DNA from: Nitrogeniibacter aestuarii
Lineage (GTDB): Bacteria > Pseudomonadota > Gammaproteobacteria > Burkholderiales > Rhodocyclaceae
Direction: 5' to 3'
Length of the DNA: 64,000 nt
NCBI RefSeq assembly: GCF_017309585.1
Contig: NZ_CP071321.1
Coordinates: 1,178,001 to 1,242,000, forward strand
Position numbers and translations under genes: made by a program
The notes under the pieces: generated by a model
Databases searched by the model: none
Seen by the model: the letters and a program-made list of their open reading frames with translations, nothing else
Told to the model about the DNA's origin: nothing
Part shown: piece by piece, positions 1-9,318 of the stretch
How the letters are laid out: the number at the start of each line of letters is the position of its first letter
Numbering within the stretch: the stretch's first letter is position 1

Positions 1-1
1 A

Positions 2-985
2 CTGCAGACACTGCTCGCCGATGCGCAATTCGAGCTCGCCCGACAAGATCTGATCCTGCGTGTTTCACAGGCCTATTTCGACGTGCTCAATGCGCGCGAT
101 TCGCTCACCACGCTCAGAACGCTGTATGAAGCTTCGGGCCAGCAGCTCGAGTTGGCCAAGAAGAGCTTCGAAGTCGGAACCGTGACCGTGACAGACGTGC
201 ACGAGGCTCAGTCGCGATATGACCTCACCTCGGCACAAGTGATTGCCGCCGAAAATGCGCTTGAAGTGGCACGCCAGCGGCTGGCGCAGATCATCGGCAA
301 AGAGCCTGAAGGTCTCCAGGGCTTGCGTGAAGGTGCAAGCCTTGCCTTGCCCGAGCCGCAGGATATTGGCCAGTGGGCAAGCGCAGCGTCCCAGCAAAGC
401 TATGGCGTACAGATCCAACAGATCGTGGCAGACATCGCGCAGCGTGAAGTATCGCGAACGCGCGCCGGCCACATGCCCACGCTCGACGTGGTGGCGCGCT
501 ATGGCGAGTCCAATGCGGGGGCCACGAACTTTACTGATGCGCGCTCTGAAGTGACGACCCGGTCCATCGGGCTTGAGCTCAATGTGCCGATTTTTCAGGG
601 CGGGCTCGTCAGTTCCCAGACGCGCGAAGCAGCGGCGCTGCTGACCAAGTCCCAGGCTGATCTGGATGATGCTCAGCGCACCGCCGCCCTGGCGGCGCGT
701 CAGGCGTATCTCGGGGTGACGAGCGGACTGGCGCAGGTCAAGGCACTCGAAGCTGCCCGTGTTTCATCGCGCTCTGCGCTTGAAGCGAACCGCTTGGGCT
801 ACGAAGTGGGCGTGCGGATCAATATCGATGTGCTCAATGCCCAGAGCCAGTTGGCCGACGCTGAGCAGCAATTGGCCAAGGCGCGCTACGACGCACTCAT
901 CGCACAATTGCAGCTCAAGGCGGCCGTGGGGACCTTGGGTGAGGACGACGTGGCTCAGCTCAATGAACTGCTGCAAAACCAGTGA
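2..985 (+). CDS. tolC: TolC-family outer membrane efflux protein (5' end outside window)
   Basis: The reading frame is open from the first bases of the window, so the start lies upstream; 327 codons are visible. The protein is the C-terminal three quarters of a TolC-type channel: two heptad-rich alpha-helical hairpins with internal similarity (EAQSRYDLTSAQV early and LNAQSQLADAEQQLAKARYD late), the usual duplicated architecture, and the conserved ending YDALIAQLQLKAAVGTL. TolC trimers form the outer-membrane exit duct for type I secretion and RND/MFS efflux pumps. No pump subunit is visible in the window. It runs toward waaA and ends just before a bidirectional hairpin terminator. The family is secure; which pump it serves is not. 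Confidence 0.9.
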   Translation: MQTLLADAQFELARQDLILRVSQAYFDVLNARDSLTTLRTLYEASGQQLELAKKSFEVGTVTVTDVHEAQSRYDLTSAQVIAAENALEVARQRLAQIIGKEPEGLQGLREGASLALPEPQDIGQWASAASQQSYGVQIQQIVADIAQREVSRTRAGHMPTLDVVARYGESNAGATNFTDARSEVTTRSIGLELNVPIFQGGLVSSQTREAAALLTKSQADLDDAQRTAALAARQAYLGVTSGLAQVKALEAARVSSRSALEANRLGYEVGVRINIDVLNAQSQLADAEQQLAKARYDALIAQLQLKAAVGTLGEDDVAQLNELLQNQ

Positions 986-1004
986 GGCGGCGTCCCGACT
1001 GATA

Positions 1005-1031
1005 AAAAGCCGGCACGAGCCGGCTTTTTTT
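1005..1031. terminator. Bidirectional Rho-independent terminator between tolC and waaA
   Basis: A GCCGGC/GCCGGC stem with a four-base ACGA loop is flanked by five A residues on the left and seven T residues on the right, so it can end transcription of both convergent genes. It starts about 20 bases after the tolC stop and abuts the waaA stop. Confidence 0.85.
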
Positions 1032-2331
1032 ATTTGCTGGGCTCAAGTGCCGCGTCAATGATGGGGCAGAGCATCGCCATGGTGCGTTCAGTGGCGCCGC
1101 CATGGGCCGAGGCAAAGGCGCACCCCGCCGTGCTCATTGCACGCAACTCTTCAGGTGCAGACAGAAGGCGAGTCGCCAGCTCAATGGCACTGGTGAGGCC
1201 CTCGCAGCGGTGTGCTGCGCCGCAAGCCAGAGCCTGCTCGGCCGCCTGAGCAAAGTTGAACACGCTGGGGCCCAGCAACACCGGTGTGCCAACGGCGCAG
1301 CACTCGATAAAGTTCTGGCCGCCCAGCGGTAGCCAGGTGCCCCCCATGAGGGTGAGATCGGCGAGTGTGTAATAGGCGGTCATTTCGCCCATTGAATCAC
1401 CGATCCAGATCTGCTCGTCCGGCGCTGGGCCGTCTGATTGGCTGCGCCGACCCACCCGGTAGCCTGCCTTCACGGCCAGTTCGGACACGTCGTCGAAACG
1501 CTGAGGGTGGCGCGGCACGATGACCAGAAGTACGCCGGCGGCAATCAGCGGGGCCGCAGCGTCCAGCAAAGGCGCTTCTTCGCCTTCGCGGGTGCTCGCC
1601 GCCAGGACGACCTGCCGCTCGCCGATGTATTTGCGGAAAGACAGTCCACGCTGAATCTGGTCGGGCTGCGGTTGATTGTCGAACTTGATGTTGCCGGTCA
1701 CCGTGACAGCGTGACTTCCCAAGGCTTCGAGTCTGGCCGCGTCGGCTGGGGATTGGGCGCCGATACGCGTAAAGCGGGCAAACGCGGCGCGCGCGATCGA
1801 TCCCATGGTTTCGTAGCGTTTTGCCGAGCGCTCGGACAGGCGGGCATTGACCAGACAGACCGGCAGTGCTGCTCCCTCGCTGGCAGTCAGCAGGTTGGGC
1901 CATACCTCGGTCTCCATGATGATCCCGACTCGCGGCGAGAAGTGTCGGAGAAATCGGCGATGGAGCCAGCGCAAGTCGTAGGGCAGATAGACCGAACGGA
2001 TCATCGGGTCGGCCGCGCCATAGAGCGCCTCTCCTGTGGCTCGGCCGGTCGGTGTCATGTGCGTGATGATCAACGGCACATCCTGATAGCGCTCGCGCAG
2101 CGCACGCACGAGTGGTGCGGCTGCGCGCGTCTCTCCGACCGAGACCGCATGCAGCCACAGTGAACGGTCCAGGCGCTCGGCAGCGTATCGTCCAAAGCGT
2201 TCAGCCAGATGCTGGCGATATTCCGGCTGTTTTCTTCCTTTCCACCACAGGCGTGCCAGAACGAGGGGCAGGGCGAGTGTCCAGATGCTGGAGTAGATGT
2301 GTTGAGCAACAGGCGTACGTGGGGGGCGCAT
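1030..2331 (-). CDS. waaA: 3-deoxy-D-manno-octulosonic acid (Kdo) transferase
   Basis: Transfers Kdo from CMP-Kdo to lipid IVA at the inner face of the cytoplasmic membrane, the first inner-core step of LPS. The 433-residue protein has an N-terminal membrane anchor (residues about 13-28), the motif WLHAVSVGE with the catalytic base Glu near residue 67, a Rossmann-like C-terminal donor domain and the late motif GGQNFIEC typical of the family. The frame is open upstream to 2424, but ATG at 2331 is preferred: it gives the normal family length and the typical N-terminus (YSSIWTLALPLVLARLWWKG). A TATAAT box lies 6 bases upstream of this ATG (2343-2338), so a short or leaderless transcript is possible. 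Confidence 0.93.
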   Translation of the reverse strand: MRPPRTPVAQHIYSSIWTLALPLVLARLWWKGRKQPEYRQHLAERFGRYAAERLDRSLWLHAVSVGETRAAAPLVRALRERYQDVPLIITHMTPTGRATGEALYGAADPMIRSVYLPYDLRWLHRRFLRHFSPRVGIIMETEVWPNLLTASEGAALPVCLVNARLSERSAKRYETMGSIARAAFARFTRIGAQSPADAARLEALGSHAVTVTGNIKFDNQPQPDQIQRGLSFRKYIGERQVVLAASTREGEEAPLLDAAAPLIAAGVLLVIVPRHPQRFDDVSELAVKAGYRVGRRSQSDGPAPDEQIWIGDSMGEMTAYYTLADLTLMGGTWLPLGGQNFIECCAVGTPVLLGPSVFNFAQAAEQALACGAAHRCEGLTSAIELATRLLSAPEELRAMSTAGCAFASAHGGATERTMAMLCPIIDAALEPSK

Positions 2332-2457
2332 GGCGCGATTATAGGCGAGTGCTTGCTGCAGTCTCGCGCGCATCGCTGGCAGGACTGCCGCGTGCCGTCG
2401 AAACCCGGGCCGGATGTGAGACAATGGCGCCCAATTTCAAACTGCAGGAATAACGCA

Positions 2458-3465
2458 ATGAAGGTGCTGGTTACCGGGGCAGCCGGCTTCATCGGTATGC
2501 ACGCGTCCGAGCGACTGCTGGCTCGTGGCGACGAGGTTGTGGGGCTGGACAATCTGAACGACTACTACGACCCGCAGATCAAGCGTGACCGACTTGCGCG
2601 AATCGAGCCGCACGAGAACTTCCGTTTCGTGAAGATGGATGTGGCAGACCGTGCAGGAATGGAGAAGCTCTTTGCCGAAGAAAAGTTCGACAAGGTGATT
2701 CACCTCGCGGCTCAGGCGGGCGTACGCTATTCCCTTGAAAACCCCCACGCGTACATCGACAGCAATATCGTCGGGTTCATGAACATTCTCGAGGGGTGCC
2801 GACACAACGCGGTGAAGCATCTGGTGTACGCGAGCAGTTCCAGCGTATATGGCGGCAACACGAAGATGCCGTTTTCCGAGCATGACTCGGTGGATCATCC
2901 GATCAGCATGTATGCCGCAACCAAGAAGGCCAACGAGCTGATGGCGCATACCTATAGCCATCTGTACGGCCTGCCGACGACCGGCCTGCGCTTTTTCACC
3001 GTGTACGGCCCATGGGGACGTCCGGACATGGCCTTGTTCCTGTTCACGAAAGCCATGCTCGAAGGCAAGGCGATCAACGTGTTCAACCACGGCAAGATGC
3101 AGCGCGACTTCACCTATGTGGACGACATCGTCGAAGGCGTGATTCGTGTGACGGATCGCGATGCTGCCGCTGACCCCGAGTACGATGCAGTCAAGGCCGA
3201 TCCGGCACGTAGCAGCGCACCGTACCGGGTGTTCAACATTGGCAACCAGGGGCCGGTCGAGTTGATGGCATTCGTGAACGCCATCGAGAAGTCGCTTGGC
3301 ATTACTGCCGAGAAAAACCTCATGCCGATGCAGCCGGGCGATGTTCCGGCGACCTTCGCTGATGTCTCGGAACTGTCTGATTGGACAGGATTTCATCCGG
3401 GGACGTCGATTGACGATGGTGTGGCGCGGTTTGTGAGCTGGTATCGGGATTATTTTCGCCTCTGA
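2458..3465 (+). CDS. NAD-dependent UDP-sugar 4-epimerase (UDP-glucuronate 4-epimerase type)
   Basis: A 335-residue extended short-chain dehydrogenase. It begins with the NAD-binding motif GAAGFIG (residues 7-13), has the YASSSSVYGG strand and the catalytic YxxxK pair (MYAATKKANE), followed by LRFFTVYGPWGRPDMA and the RDFTYVDDI segment characteristic of UDP-glucuronate/UDP-galacturonate 4-epimerases. It would invert C4 of a UDP-hexuronate for capsule or O-antigen synthesis. ATG at 2458 is chosen because the Rossmann strand starts immediately after it; the open frame upstream (from 2209) lies antisense to waaA and shows no homology. Substrate assignment within the GalE-like family is inferred from overall resemblance, not proven. 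Confidence 0.85.
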   Translation: MKVLVTGAAGFIGMHASERLLARGDEVVGLDNLNDYYDPQIKRDRLARIEPHENFRFVKMDVADRAGMEKLFAEEKFDKVIHLAAQAGVRYSLENPHAYIDSNIVGFMNILEGCRHNAVKHLVYASSSSVYGGNTKMPFSEHDSVDHPISMYAATKKANELMAHTYSHLYGLPTTGLRFFTVYGPWGRPDMALFLFTKAMLEGKAINVFNHGKMQRDFTYVDDIVEGVIRVTDRDAAADPEYDAVKADPARSSAPYRVFNIGNQGPVELMAFVNAIEKSLGITAEKNLMPMQPGDVPATFADVSELSDWTGFHPGTSIDDGVARFVSWYRDYFRL

Positions 3466-3933
3466 GCGGAGACACGGTGTTTGCCAAAGGTGGGCTGGGT
3501 GCTGACTCAGCTCAGCCTGATCCTGCGTTTATGAGCGGTACGTTTCGAAGCTGATCAAGGTGGTTGGCTTTGGCAATTACCTGTGTGAACTGCCCCGGGA
3601 ATCGTTTGCGTTTACAGCCGATGTTATGAGCGCAGTGTGAAGCATTGGGCGTTCAACGGCTTACGCCCGAATGCCCGCAACACGCAGCCGCCAAGTCGTC
3701 AAACGGGGGCTGCTCTGGGACGGTGAAGTCGGGGAGTACCGGTGGGGCACTCGCAGTCCGTTCAGGTGGGGCAGGGCGGTCAGGCCAGACCGTAATCCCG
3801 CGTCGCCGGTCGCTGCGTCATGCGTGACGTGTGATCTCTCGTCCGGATCGAAAACATCGTGCTTGGCAACCGCTTCGAGACAATCCCGGGCTGCAAAGCG
3901 CGTCGATATATCGCACGGCGCCAATCGATCATT
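3466..3933. other. Gene-poor spacer left of the IS remnant
   Basis: About 470 bases after the epimerase gene with no convincing gene. Short frames exist on both strands but none has a ribosome binding site with a recognisable product. The composition is less GC-biased in codon position 3 than the neighbours, consistent with decayed DNA continuous with the IS3-type remnant to its right. I see no terminal inverted repeat. Confidence 0.5.
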
Positions 3934-4452
3934 TGCCCCAAGCGTCTGACGCGAGATTTCAAGGTGGGTCACTCTGGTCGAACCTGGGTGACCGACATCA
4001 TGTGTCATCGTGGCGCTATATGGCAGTTCATGCGCGCCATGTCGCCGCCGGGTCTATCAAGCCGCCACCGGCGAGCGAGCGTGTTGATACCCATCTGTGG
4101 CGAAAATTCTGACGGGCGCGTGATCGAACATTCCAATCCGGATTCCCGGTACGATCGCGATGACTGGCAGAGCTTCTGTCGTTCGTAAGGACTTGAACCA
4201 GGTATGAGCCGCGGTGACGGTTGCTGGGACGACGCGGTTGCTGAATCCTGCGTGCGCAGTTTGCATATGGAGCGGGCGCGAAAACGTGTCGACCAAGTCC
4301 GAGATCTCACCCGCCTTGACGTTTTTGACAACAGCGAAGTCCTCTACAATCGGCCACTCATTGACAGCCATCTGGATGGAATCTGTCCCGCGGCTCTTGT
4401 GCAAGCCTCAAATGGAGGCTCAAGAAAACCTCGGACCTCGTCAGAATCATGA
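3934..4452 (+). pseudogene. Decayed IS3-family transposase (OrfB) remnant
   Basis: One frame carries clear pieces of an IS3-family DDE transposase in the right order: RLTRDFKV, then TWVTDI (the first catalytic Asp of WVTDITYI), then GRVIEHSNPDSRY with DDWQSFCRS (normally HSDxGSQY...DDWQ.FC, holding the second Asp), GLEPGMSRGDGCWDDAVAES (normally SMSRxGNCWDNAVAES with the catalytic Glu), then DVFDNSEVLYNR and DSHLDGICPAA near the C-terminus. It is dead: an in-frame TAA at 4186-4188 replaces the His before GLEP, about 20 residues are missing after TDI, and the missing part (WRYMAV, VAAGSIKP) is in another frame, showing indels. No OrfA, no inverted ends and no target duplication were found. Confidence 0.8.
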
Positions 4453-4563
4453 CGACCTGGCTTCAATATGCAACGGAATGCGGCGTCACTCGATGAATCA
4501 ATGGCGATCGGGTATTTTCTGCACCTTGATTCGTACAAGATATTTTGCAGTTTTGGGGGTGGC

Positions 4564-5526
4564 ATGGTTCGAGTGCTGGTGACGGGCGCCAGTGGCTTTG
4601 TCGGGGGGCATTTGGTGCGGCATTTGGCGACCTTGCCGCATGTCGCGGTCAGGGCCGTTTCGCGGCGTAGGTGCGACGACGTCCCAGCGGGTGTTGAGAG
4701 CCTGGCAATTGGGGACTTCGACACGGCAACGCGATGGGAGGGGGCGCTTGCTGATGCGACGGTGGTCGTCCATTGTGCGGCCAGAGTTCACGTCATGTCG
4801 CCCGACAATGAAAGTAGTCAAGCATTCGAGGACACCAACGTTGGCGCTACGATGGCTTTGGCCAAGCAAGCGTGCCTGTCGGGTTGTCGCCGTTTCATTT
4901 TTATCAGCTCGGTGAAGGTGCTCGGCGAAAGCACGACTGGCCGCCCCGCTTTTACCGAACTCGATACGCCGGCGCCGGTTGACCCATATGGGGTGTCCAA
5001 GCTAAACGCCGAGCAACGCTTGTTTGAACTATCGGCTCAGAGCGGGATGGAGGTGGTCGTGATTCGACCGCCGCTGGTGTATGGCCCGGGCGTCAAAGCA
5101 AATTTCCAGCGTCTCGTGAATTTGGTTCGAAAAAGCGTTCCATTGCCGTTTGGCAAAGTCGAAAATCGCAGATCTCTGGTCGGAATTGAGAATCTGGTCG
5201 ATCTCATCGCGACCTGCATCGACCATCCAAAAGCCGCAGGGCAGGTGTTCCTGGTGAGTGATGGGCAGGATGTCTCCACGTCCCAACTGGTGCAAAGCAT
5301 CGGTCGAGCCATGGGCGTGTCAACGCGATTGGTTCCTGTGCCCGTGCGACTTCTCACCTGGGTCGCCAGGAGATTGGGCCGAAGTGACATGATTGATCGC
5401 TTGTGCGGTGACCTGCGCGTCGATATCCGGAAGGCGCGAACTGAGCTCGGTTGGAAACCACGGGTCTCGCTAGACGAGGGGTTGAAGCGCATGGTTACAT
5501 CCACTGACCCGATGGGCAGAACATGA
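4564..5526 (+). CDS. NAD-dependent epimerase/dehydratase (WbpV/WbpK-like UDP-sugar reductase)
   Basis: A 320-residue short-chain dehydrogenase with GASGFVGGH near the N-terminus, ISSVKVLGE, the catalytic YGVSKLNAE (YxxxK), and VIRPPLVYGPGVKANF. The start at 4564 follows a G-rich ribosome binding site and places the Rossmann motif at residue 7; the upstream in-frame ATG at 4468 would add an unlikely tail. Its stop overlaps the start of the next gene (ATGA), and the gene after that resembles wbpM. In Pseudomonas aeruginosa the same trio wbpV-wbpL-wbpM makes UDP-D-QuiNAc or UDP-D-FucNAc and loads it on undecaprenyl phosphate, so this enzyme probably reduces the 4-keto product of the WbpM-like dehydratase. 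That role is inferred from context. Confidence 0.78.
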   Translation: MVRVLVTGASGFVGGHLVRHLATLPHVAVRAVSRRRCDDVPAGVESLAIGDFDTATRWEGALADATVVVHCAARVHVMSPDNESSQAFEDTNVGATMALAKQACLSGCRRFIFISSVKVLGESTTGRPAFTELDTPAPVDPYGVSKLNAEQRLFELSAQSGMEVVVIRPPLVYGPGVKANFQRLVNLVRKSVPLPFGKVENRRSLVGIENLVDLIATCIDHPKAAGQVFLVSDGQDVSTSQLVQSIGRAMGVSTRLVPVPVRLLTWVARRLGRSDMIDRLCGDLRVDIRKARTELGWKPRVSLDEGLKRMVTSTDPMGRT

Positions 5527-6566
5527 CCGACGAAATCTTGATGGTCGGTGTGCTCGTTGTGGGTGCTCTGGCGTGTGCCTGGTGGTTGACCGGTCGTCTG
5601 CGCATTTACGCATTGTCGGCGCAGATCCTCGATGTACCGAATGCGCGCAGCTCTCATGCCACCCCGACACCGCGCGGGGGTGGTGTCGCCATTGTGTTGA
5701 CCTTTCTGACCAGCCTTCCCGTTCTCTACGCATTGGGAGAGCTGAGCGCCGGGGTCGCCGTGGCGATGTTTGGCGGTGGTGTGGTGGTGGCCGGTGCCGG
5801 ATTTGCGGATGATCGACGTCATGTGCCAGCGCGCTGGCGCTTGCTGGCGCATTTTATGGGTGTTCTCTGGGTGCTGTTCTGGTTGGCTCCAGCGATTGCG
5901 AGCCCGCTGAGTGCGGTATTGCCCTTGGCTGTCGCGTTCCCCGTGCTTGCCATCTTCATGGTCTGGATGCTCAACCTGTACAACTTCATGGACGGTATCG
6001 ACGGGATCGCCAGCATCGAGGCCATCACGGTATGCGCCTTGGGTGCGGCATTGCTCTGGAGTCTCGGGCAGCCCGACATGGCGGTGCTCCCTCTGGTATT
6101 GGCCGCATGTACTGCAGGATTTCTGACATGGAATTTTCCGCCCGCCCGGATTTTCATGGGTGATGCGGGCAGTGGCTTCCTTGGACTGATCGTGGGCTCG
6201 ATCGCAGTGTGGTGCCTGTCTCTTGGCCTTCCGCTCTTTGCGGCGTGGGTGATTCTGCTTGCCACGTTTGTGGCGGATGCATCCGTCACGCTGTTCCGGC
6301 GTGCACTGCGCGGTCAGCGAGTCTGGGAGGCCCATCGGTCACACCTGTATCAGCGTGCAGCCCGGCATTTCGGGCGGCACCTGCCCGTCACGTTGTTGTT
6401 TGCTTTGGTTAACCTGTTCTGGCTGGGCCCCATCGCGTTACTCGTCGCGCATGGTTGGGTGCCGGTGCTGATCGGATTGGCGGTGGCTTATGTTCCCTTG
6501 ATGATCATGGCTTGGTTGCTGGGCGCGGGCCAGCCGGACGAGGTGCCGTTATTTGGTGGAGACTAA
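5523..6566 (+). CDS. WbpL/WecA-family undecaprenyl-phosphate glycosyl-1-phosphate transferase
   Basis: A 347-residue multispanning membrane protein of the MraY/WecA superfamily. It shows the superfamily motifs in order: an Asp-Asp pair in GFADDRRHVPARWR, NLYNFMDGIDGIAS (catalytic Asp and Mg binding), MGDAGSGFLG, and HRSHLYQR in the last cytoplasmic loop. It would transfer a sugar-1-phosphate (probably FucNAc, QuiNAc or GlcNAc) to undecaprenyl phosphate, starting O-antigen synthesis on the cytoplasmic face of the inner membrane. The start ATG overlaps the stop of the preceding reductase gene, indicating translational coupling. It is clearly distinct from mraY at 34634, which lies in the cell-wall cluster. 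Confidence 0.87.
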   Translation: MTDEILMVGVLVVGALACAWWLTGRLRIYALSAQILDVPNARSSHATPTPRGGGVAIVLTFLTSLPVLYALGELSAGVAVAMFGGGVVVAGAGFADDRRHVPARWRLLAHFMGVLWVLFWLAPAIASPLSAVLPLAVAFPVLAIFMVWMLNLYNFMDGIDGIASIEAITVCALGAALLWSLGQPDMAVLPLVLAACTAGFLTWNFPPARIFMGDAGSGFLGLIVGSIAVWCLSLGLPLFAAWVILLATFVADASVTLFRRALRGQRVWEAHRSHLYQRAARHFGRHLPVTLLFALVNLFWLGPIALLVAHGWVPVLIGLAVAYVPLMIMAWLLGAGQPDEVPLFGGD

Positions 6567-6616
6567 TGCTGGCCGGATATAATGTCGCTGGTCCAATAGT
6601 CTGCACGCCTTTTTGA

Positions 6617-8497
6617 ATGCTGAAGCGCTCCATACTCATCGTCCTTTTTGATTCGCTTGCGGCGGTTGTCGCGTGGGCGCTGGGGTTTCTGCTGCGTTTC
6701 AATTTCGAATGGCCTGCAGGCTACGAACTCAAGTTCCTCCTGAGTTCGTTCGCGTTGCTTGTCGTACACATCGGTGCTTGCCGATGGGCCGGCCTCTATC
6801 GGGGCATGTGGGTATTCGCGAGCTTGCCCGACCTCAAACGCGTACTCAAGGCAGTCGGTGTTTCGTTTGTCGCCGTGCTGCTTCTGCTCTCGATTGATCG
6901 CAGTTTGCCGAATATCCCCCGTTCGATGTCAGTGCTGTACCCCCTGTGCTTGCTGATGTTGATGGGCGGCGGGCGGGCTGCCTGGCGTATGTGGAAAGAG
7001 CATCGGTTATACGGCGATCTGAAGGCCTCCGGGAAGCCAGTGGTTGTGGTTGGCGCCGGGTCGGGAGGCGCCATGCTGCTTCGCGAGCTTGAACGCAGCC
7101 CCGACTGGCGCGTCGTTGCGCTGGTTGATGATGATGTGCGCAAACGCGGGCTCGAACTGCACGGCAAGCTTGTAGCAGGCGCAATTGATGATCTTCCGGG
7201 GGTGCTTGAGGTCTTCAAGGCGCAGCATGTCATTCTTGCCATGCCGTCAGCAGCCCGGCAAGCATTATCGAAAGCGGCTGACCTTGCCGTCAGATCGGGG
7301 GCGCACACATTCACGGTCCCCGGGCTTGAAGATATCATGGGCGGGAAAGTGGCCATCAATGCCATGCGCCCGGTGGATATCGAGGACCTTCTCGGACGCG
7401 AGTCAGTATCGATTCAGACGGACCATGTCAGTGCGATGGTGCGAGGCAAGACCGTGCTGGTGACCGGAGCTGGTGGTTCGATTGGGAGTGAGCTGTGCCG
7501 CCAGTTAAAACGTTTCGAGCCGGCGAGGCTTGTTCTGTTTGAGGCCAGTGAATTTGTGCTTTACAGCGTTGAGCAGTGTCTGAACGATGGAACCGGCGCT
7601 GTTCAGATCATTCCGCTTGTCGGCGACGTCAAGGATGCGCTGCGTGTGCGAGAGGTGTTCAGGCAATGGCAGCCACATCTGGTCTTTCACGCCGCTGCAT
7701 ACAAGCATGTGCCCTTGATGGAAGTGTCCAACGCCTGGCAAGCAGTTCGCAACAATGTGCTGGGGACGCTGACGGTGGCACGCGAGGCGCAGGCGCATGG
7801 GGCCGAGCGCTTCGTGCTGGTGTCGACGGACAAAGCGGTCAACCCGACCAATGTCATGGGGGCGACCAAGCGTCTGGCTGAGATGGTATGCGAGGCACTG
7901 CACACGCGAGGCGGATCGACACAGTTCGAGATGGTCCGCTTCGGTAACGTGCTGGGGAGTACGGGCAGCGTGATCCCCAAGTTTCAGGAACAAATCTCTC
8001 GTGGAGGCCCGGTGACCGTGACCCATCCCGAGATCAACCGGTTCTTCATGTCCATTCCCGAGGCGGCTCAGCTGGTGCTGCAGGCAGCGAGCATGGGGCG
8101 CGGGGGCGAGGTGTTCGTGATGGATATGGGGGAGCCAGTCAAGATCGTTGATCTGGCTCGCAACATGATTCGTTTGTGCGGCTACACCGAAGAAGAGATC
8201 AGGATCGAATTCACCGGGCTGCGGCCGGGCGAGAAGCTCTATGAAGAGTTGCTTGCCGACGCCGAAGAGACCCGCGAGACGCCGCATCCCAAACTCAGAA
8301 TCGCGCGTTCGCGACCTGTCGACGCGGGCTTCCTGTCCGCTGTGACGGCCTGGCTGGATCAGCCGGGACCGGTCGACGATGCTCGCGTGCGCGACGAGTT
8401 GAGACGCTGGGTGCCTGAGTACGCGCCGGCCGTCCACAAACCAGAGCTGACGCTGGTGCACGACCGCGCTGCTGACGCGGTCAAGCGCGCGTCCTGA
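6617..8497 (+). CDS. WbpM/CapD-like nucleoside-diphosphate-sugar 4,6-dehydratase
   Basis: A 626-residue protein with four predicted N-terminal membrane helices (residues about 1-120), a first nucleotide-binding domain (VVVGAGSGGAMLL), and a C-terminal dehydratase domain starting VTGAGGSIGSELCRQ, with VSTDKAVNPTNVMGATKR (the MGATK catalytic stretch replacing YxxxK in large dehydratases), VRFGNVLGSTGSVIP and GLRPGEKLYEEL. It converts UDP-GlcNAc to the 4-keto-6-deoxy intermediate for QuiNAc or FucNAc. Its length and domain order match WbpM/FlmA-type enzymes. A TATAAT hexamer at 6578-6583 in the short gap upstream could give it its own promoter; no good -35 box is visible at normal spacing. Confidence 0.9.
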   Translation: MLKRSILIVLFDSLAAVVAWALGFLLRFNFEWPAGYELKFLLSSFALLVVHIGACRWAGLYRGMWVFASLPDLKRVLKAVGVSFVAVLLLLSIDRSLPNIPRSMSVLYPLCLLMLMGGGRAAWRMWKEHRLYGDLKASGKPVVVVGAGSGGAMLLRELERSPDWRVVALVDDDVRKRGLELHGKLVAGAIDDLPGVLEVFKAQHVILAMPSAARQALSKAADLAVRSGAHTFTVPGLEDIMGGKVAINAMRPVDIEDLLGRESVSIQTDHVSAMVRGKTVLVTGAGGSIGSELCRQLKRFEPARLVLFEASEFVLYSVEQCLNDGTGAVQIIPLVGDVKDALRVREVFRQWQPHLVFHAAAYKHVPLMEVSNAWQAVRNNVLGTLTVAREAQAHGAERFVLVSTDKAVNPTNVMGATKRLAEMVCEALHTRGGSTQFEMVRFGNVLGSTGSVIPKFQEQISRGGPVTVTHPEINRFFMSIPEAAQLVLQAASMGRGGEVFVMDMGEPVKIVDLARNMIRLCGYTEEEIRIEFTGLRPGEKLYEELLADAEETRETPHPKLRIARSRPVDAGFLSAVTAWLDQPGPVDDARVRDELRRWVPEYAPAVHKPELTLVHDRAADAVKRAS

Positions 8498-8505
8498 GTT
8501 CGGTT

Positions 8506-9318
8506 GTGGCGCGATACGTCGTCGGAGACATCCAGGGCTGTCTTGATTCGCTCCATGCCCTGTTGCACCGGGTGCGGTTCGATCCGGAAAGCGACGTGTT
8601 GTGGTGCGTGGGTGATCTGGTCAATCGAGGGCGGAAGTCCCTTGAGGTCTTGCGGTTCGTTCGCGGGCTGGGTGACCGGGCGCGCGTCGTGCTGGGCAAC
8701 CACGATCTCTATCTTCTGATGGTTCAGGCCGGCTTTCGCAAGCGCGGCAAGGACGATACGCTTCAGCCTGTTCTTGACGCGCCCGATGCCGATGCCTTGC
8801 TTGACTGGGTGGCCTGTCAGCCGCTGATGCATGTCGAAGACGGGTTCGCGATGGTGCATGCGGGCATCCTGCCTCAATGGGATGTGCCCAAGGCCAAGGA
8901 TTTGGCTGATGAGGTGACACAGGTCCTGCGGGGGTCGGGGCGGAACGCATTCCTCGCGGCGCTGGCGGGAAACCTGCCAGCGCGCTGGGATGACAGCCTC
9001 TCCGGGCAGGGGCGGTTGCGTTGTATCGTGAATGCGATGACGCGAATGCGCTTCTGCTCGGCGGGCGGCGAGATGGAGTTTCGTCACAAGGGCGCCCCGG
9101 ACAACGCACCGGAAGGGACGATGCCCTGGTTTGACGTACCGGGTCGCTTACACGGTGCATTCACGCTGCTGACGGGGCATTGGTCTGCGCTCGGTCTGCG
9201 GGTGACCGATCAGGTCGTCAGTCTGGACACGGGTTGCCTCTGGGGCGGTCATCTCACGGCCTATCGGCTGGAAGACGGCGCCATTTTTCAGGTGCCGTCC
9301 CAGGAGGTCAAACCTTAA
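8506..9318 (+). CDS. apaH: Symmetrical bis(5'-nucleosyl)-tetraphosphatase
   Basis: A 270-residue metallophosphatase that cleaves Ap4A to two ADP. The start is a GTG, giving the family N-terminus ARYVVGDIQGC. The calcineurin-like motifs are all present: GDIQGC (first metal Asp), GDLVNRG, LGNHD, and later MVHAGILPQW and GHWSALG with metal-binding His residues. The ending DTGCLWGGHLTAYRLED is typical of ApaH. The length matches E. coli ApaH (280 residues). It sits 8 bases after the wbpM-like gene and its last four bases overlap the stop of the convergent acyltransferase gene. Confidence 0.95.
   Translation: MARYVVGDIQGCLDSLHALLHRVRFDPESDVLWCVGDLVNRGRKSLEVLRFVRGLGDRARVVLGNHDLYLLMVQAGFRKRGKDDTLQPVLDAPDADALLDWVACQPLMHVEDGFAMVHAGILPQWDVPKAKDLADEVTQVLRGSGRNAFLAALAGNLPARWDDSLSGQGRLRCIVNAMTRMRFCSAGGEMEFRHKGAPDNAPEGTMPWFDVPGRLHGAFTLLTGHWSALGLRVTDQVVSLDTGCLWGGHLTAYRLEDGAIFQVPSQEVKP

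Noticed and set aside
2209..2457. N-terminal extension of the UDP-sugar epimerase
   Set aside because: Lies antisense to the waaA 5' region and the NAD-binding motif starts immediately after ATG 2458.
3661..4008. Minus-strand 115-residue frame left of the IS remnant
   Set aside because: No homology or ribosome binding site; it overlaps the transposase remnant that is readable on the plus strand.
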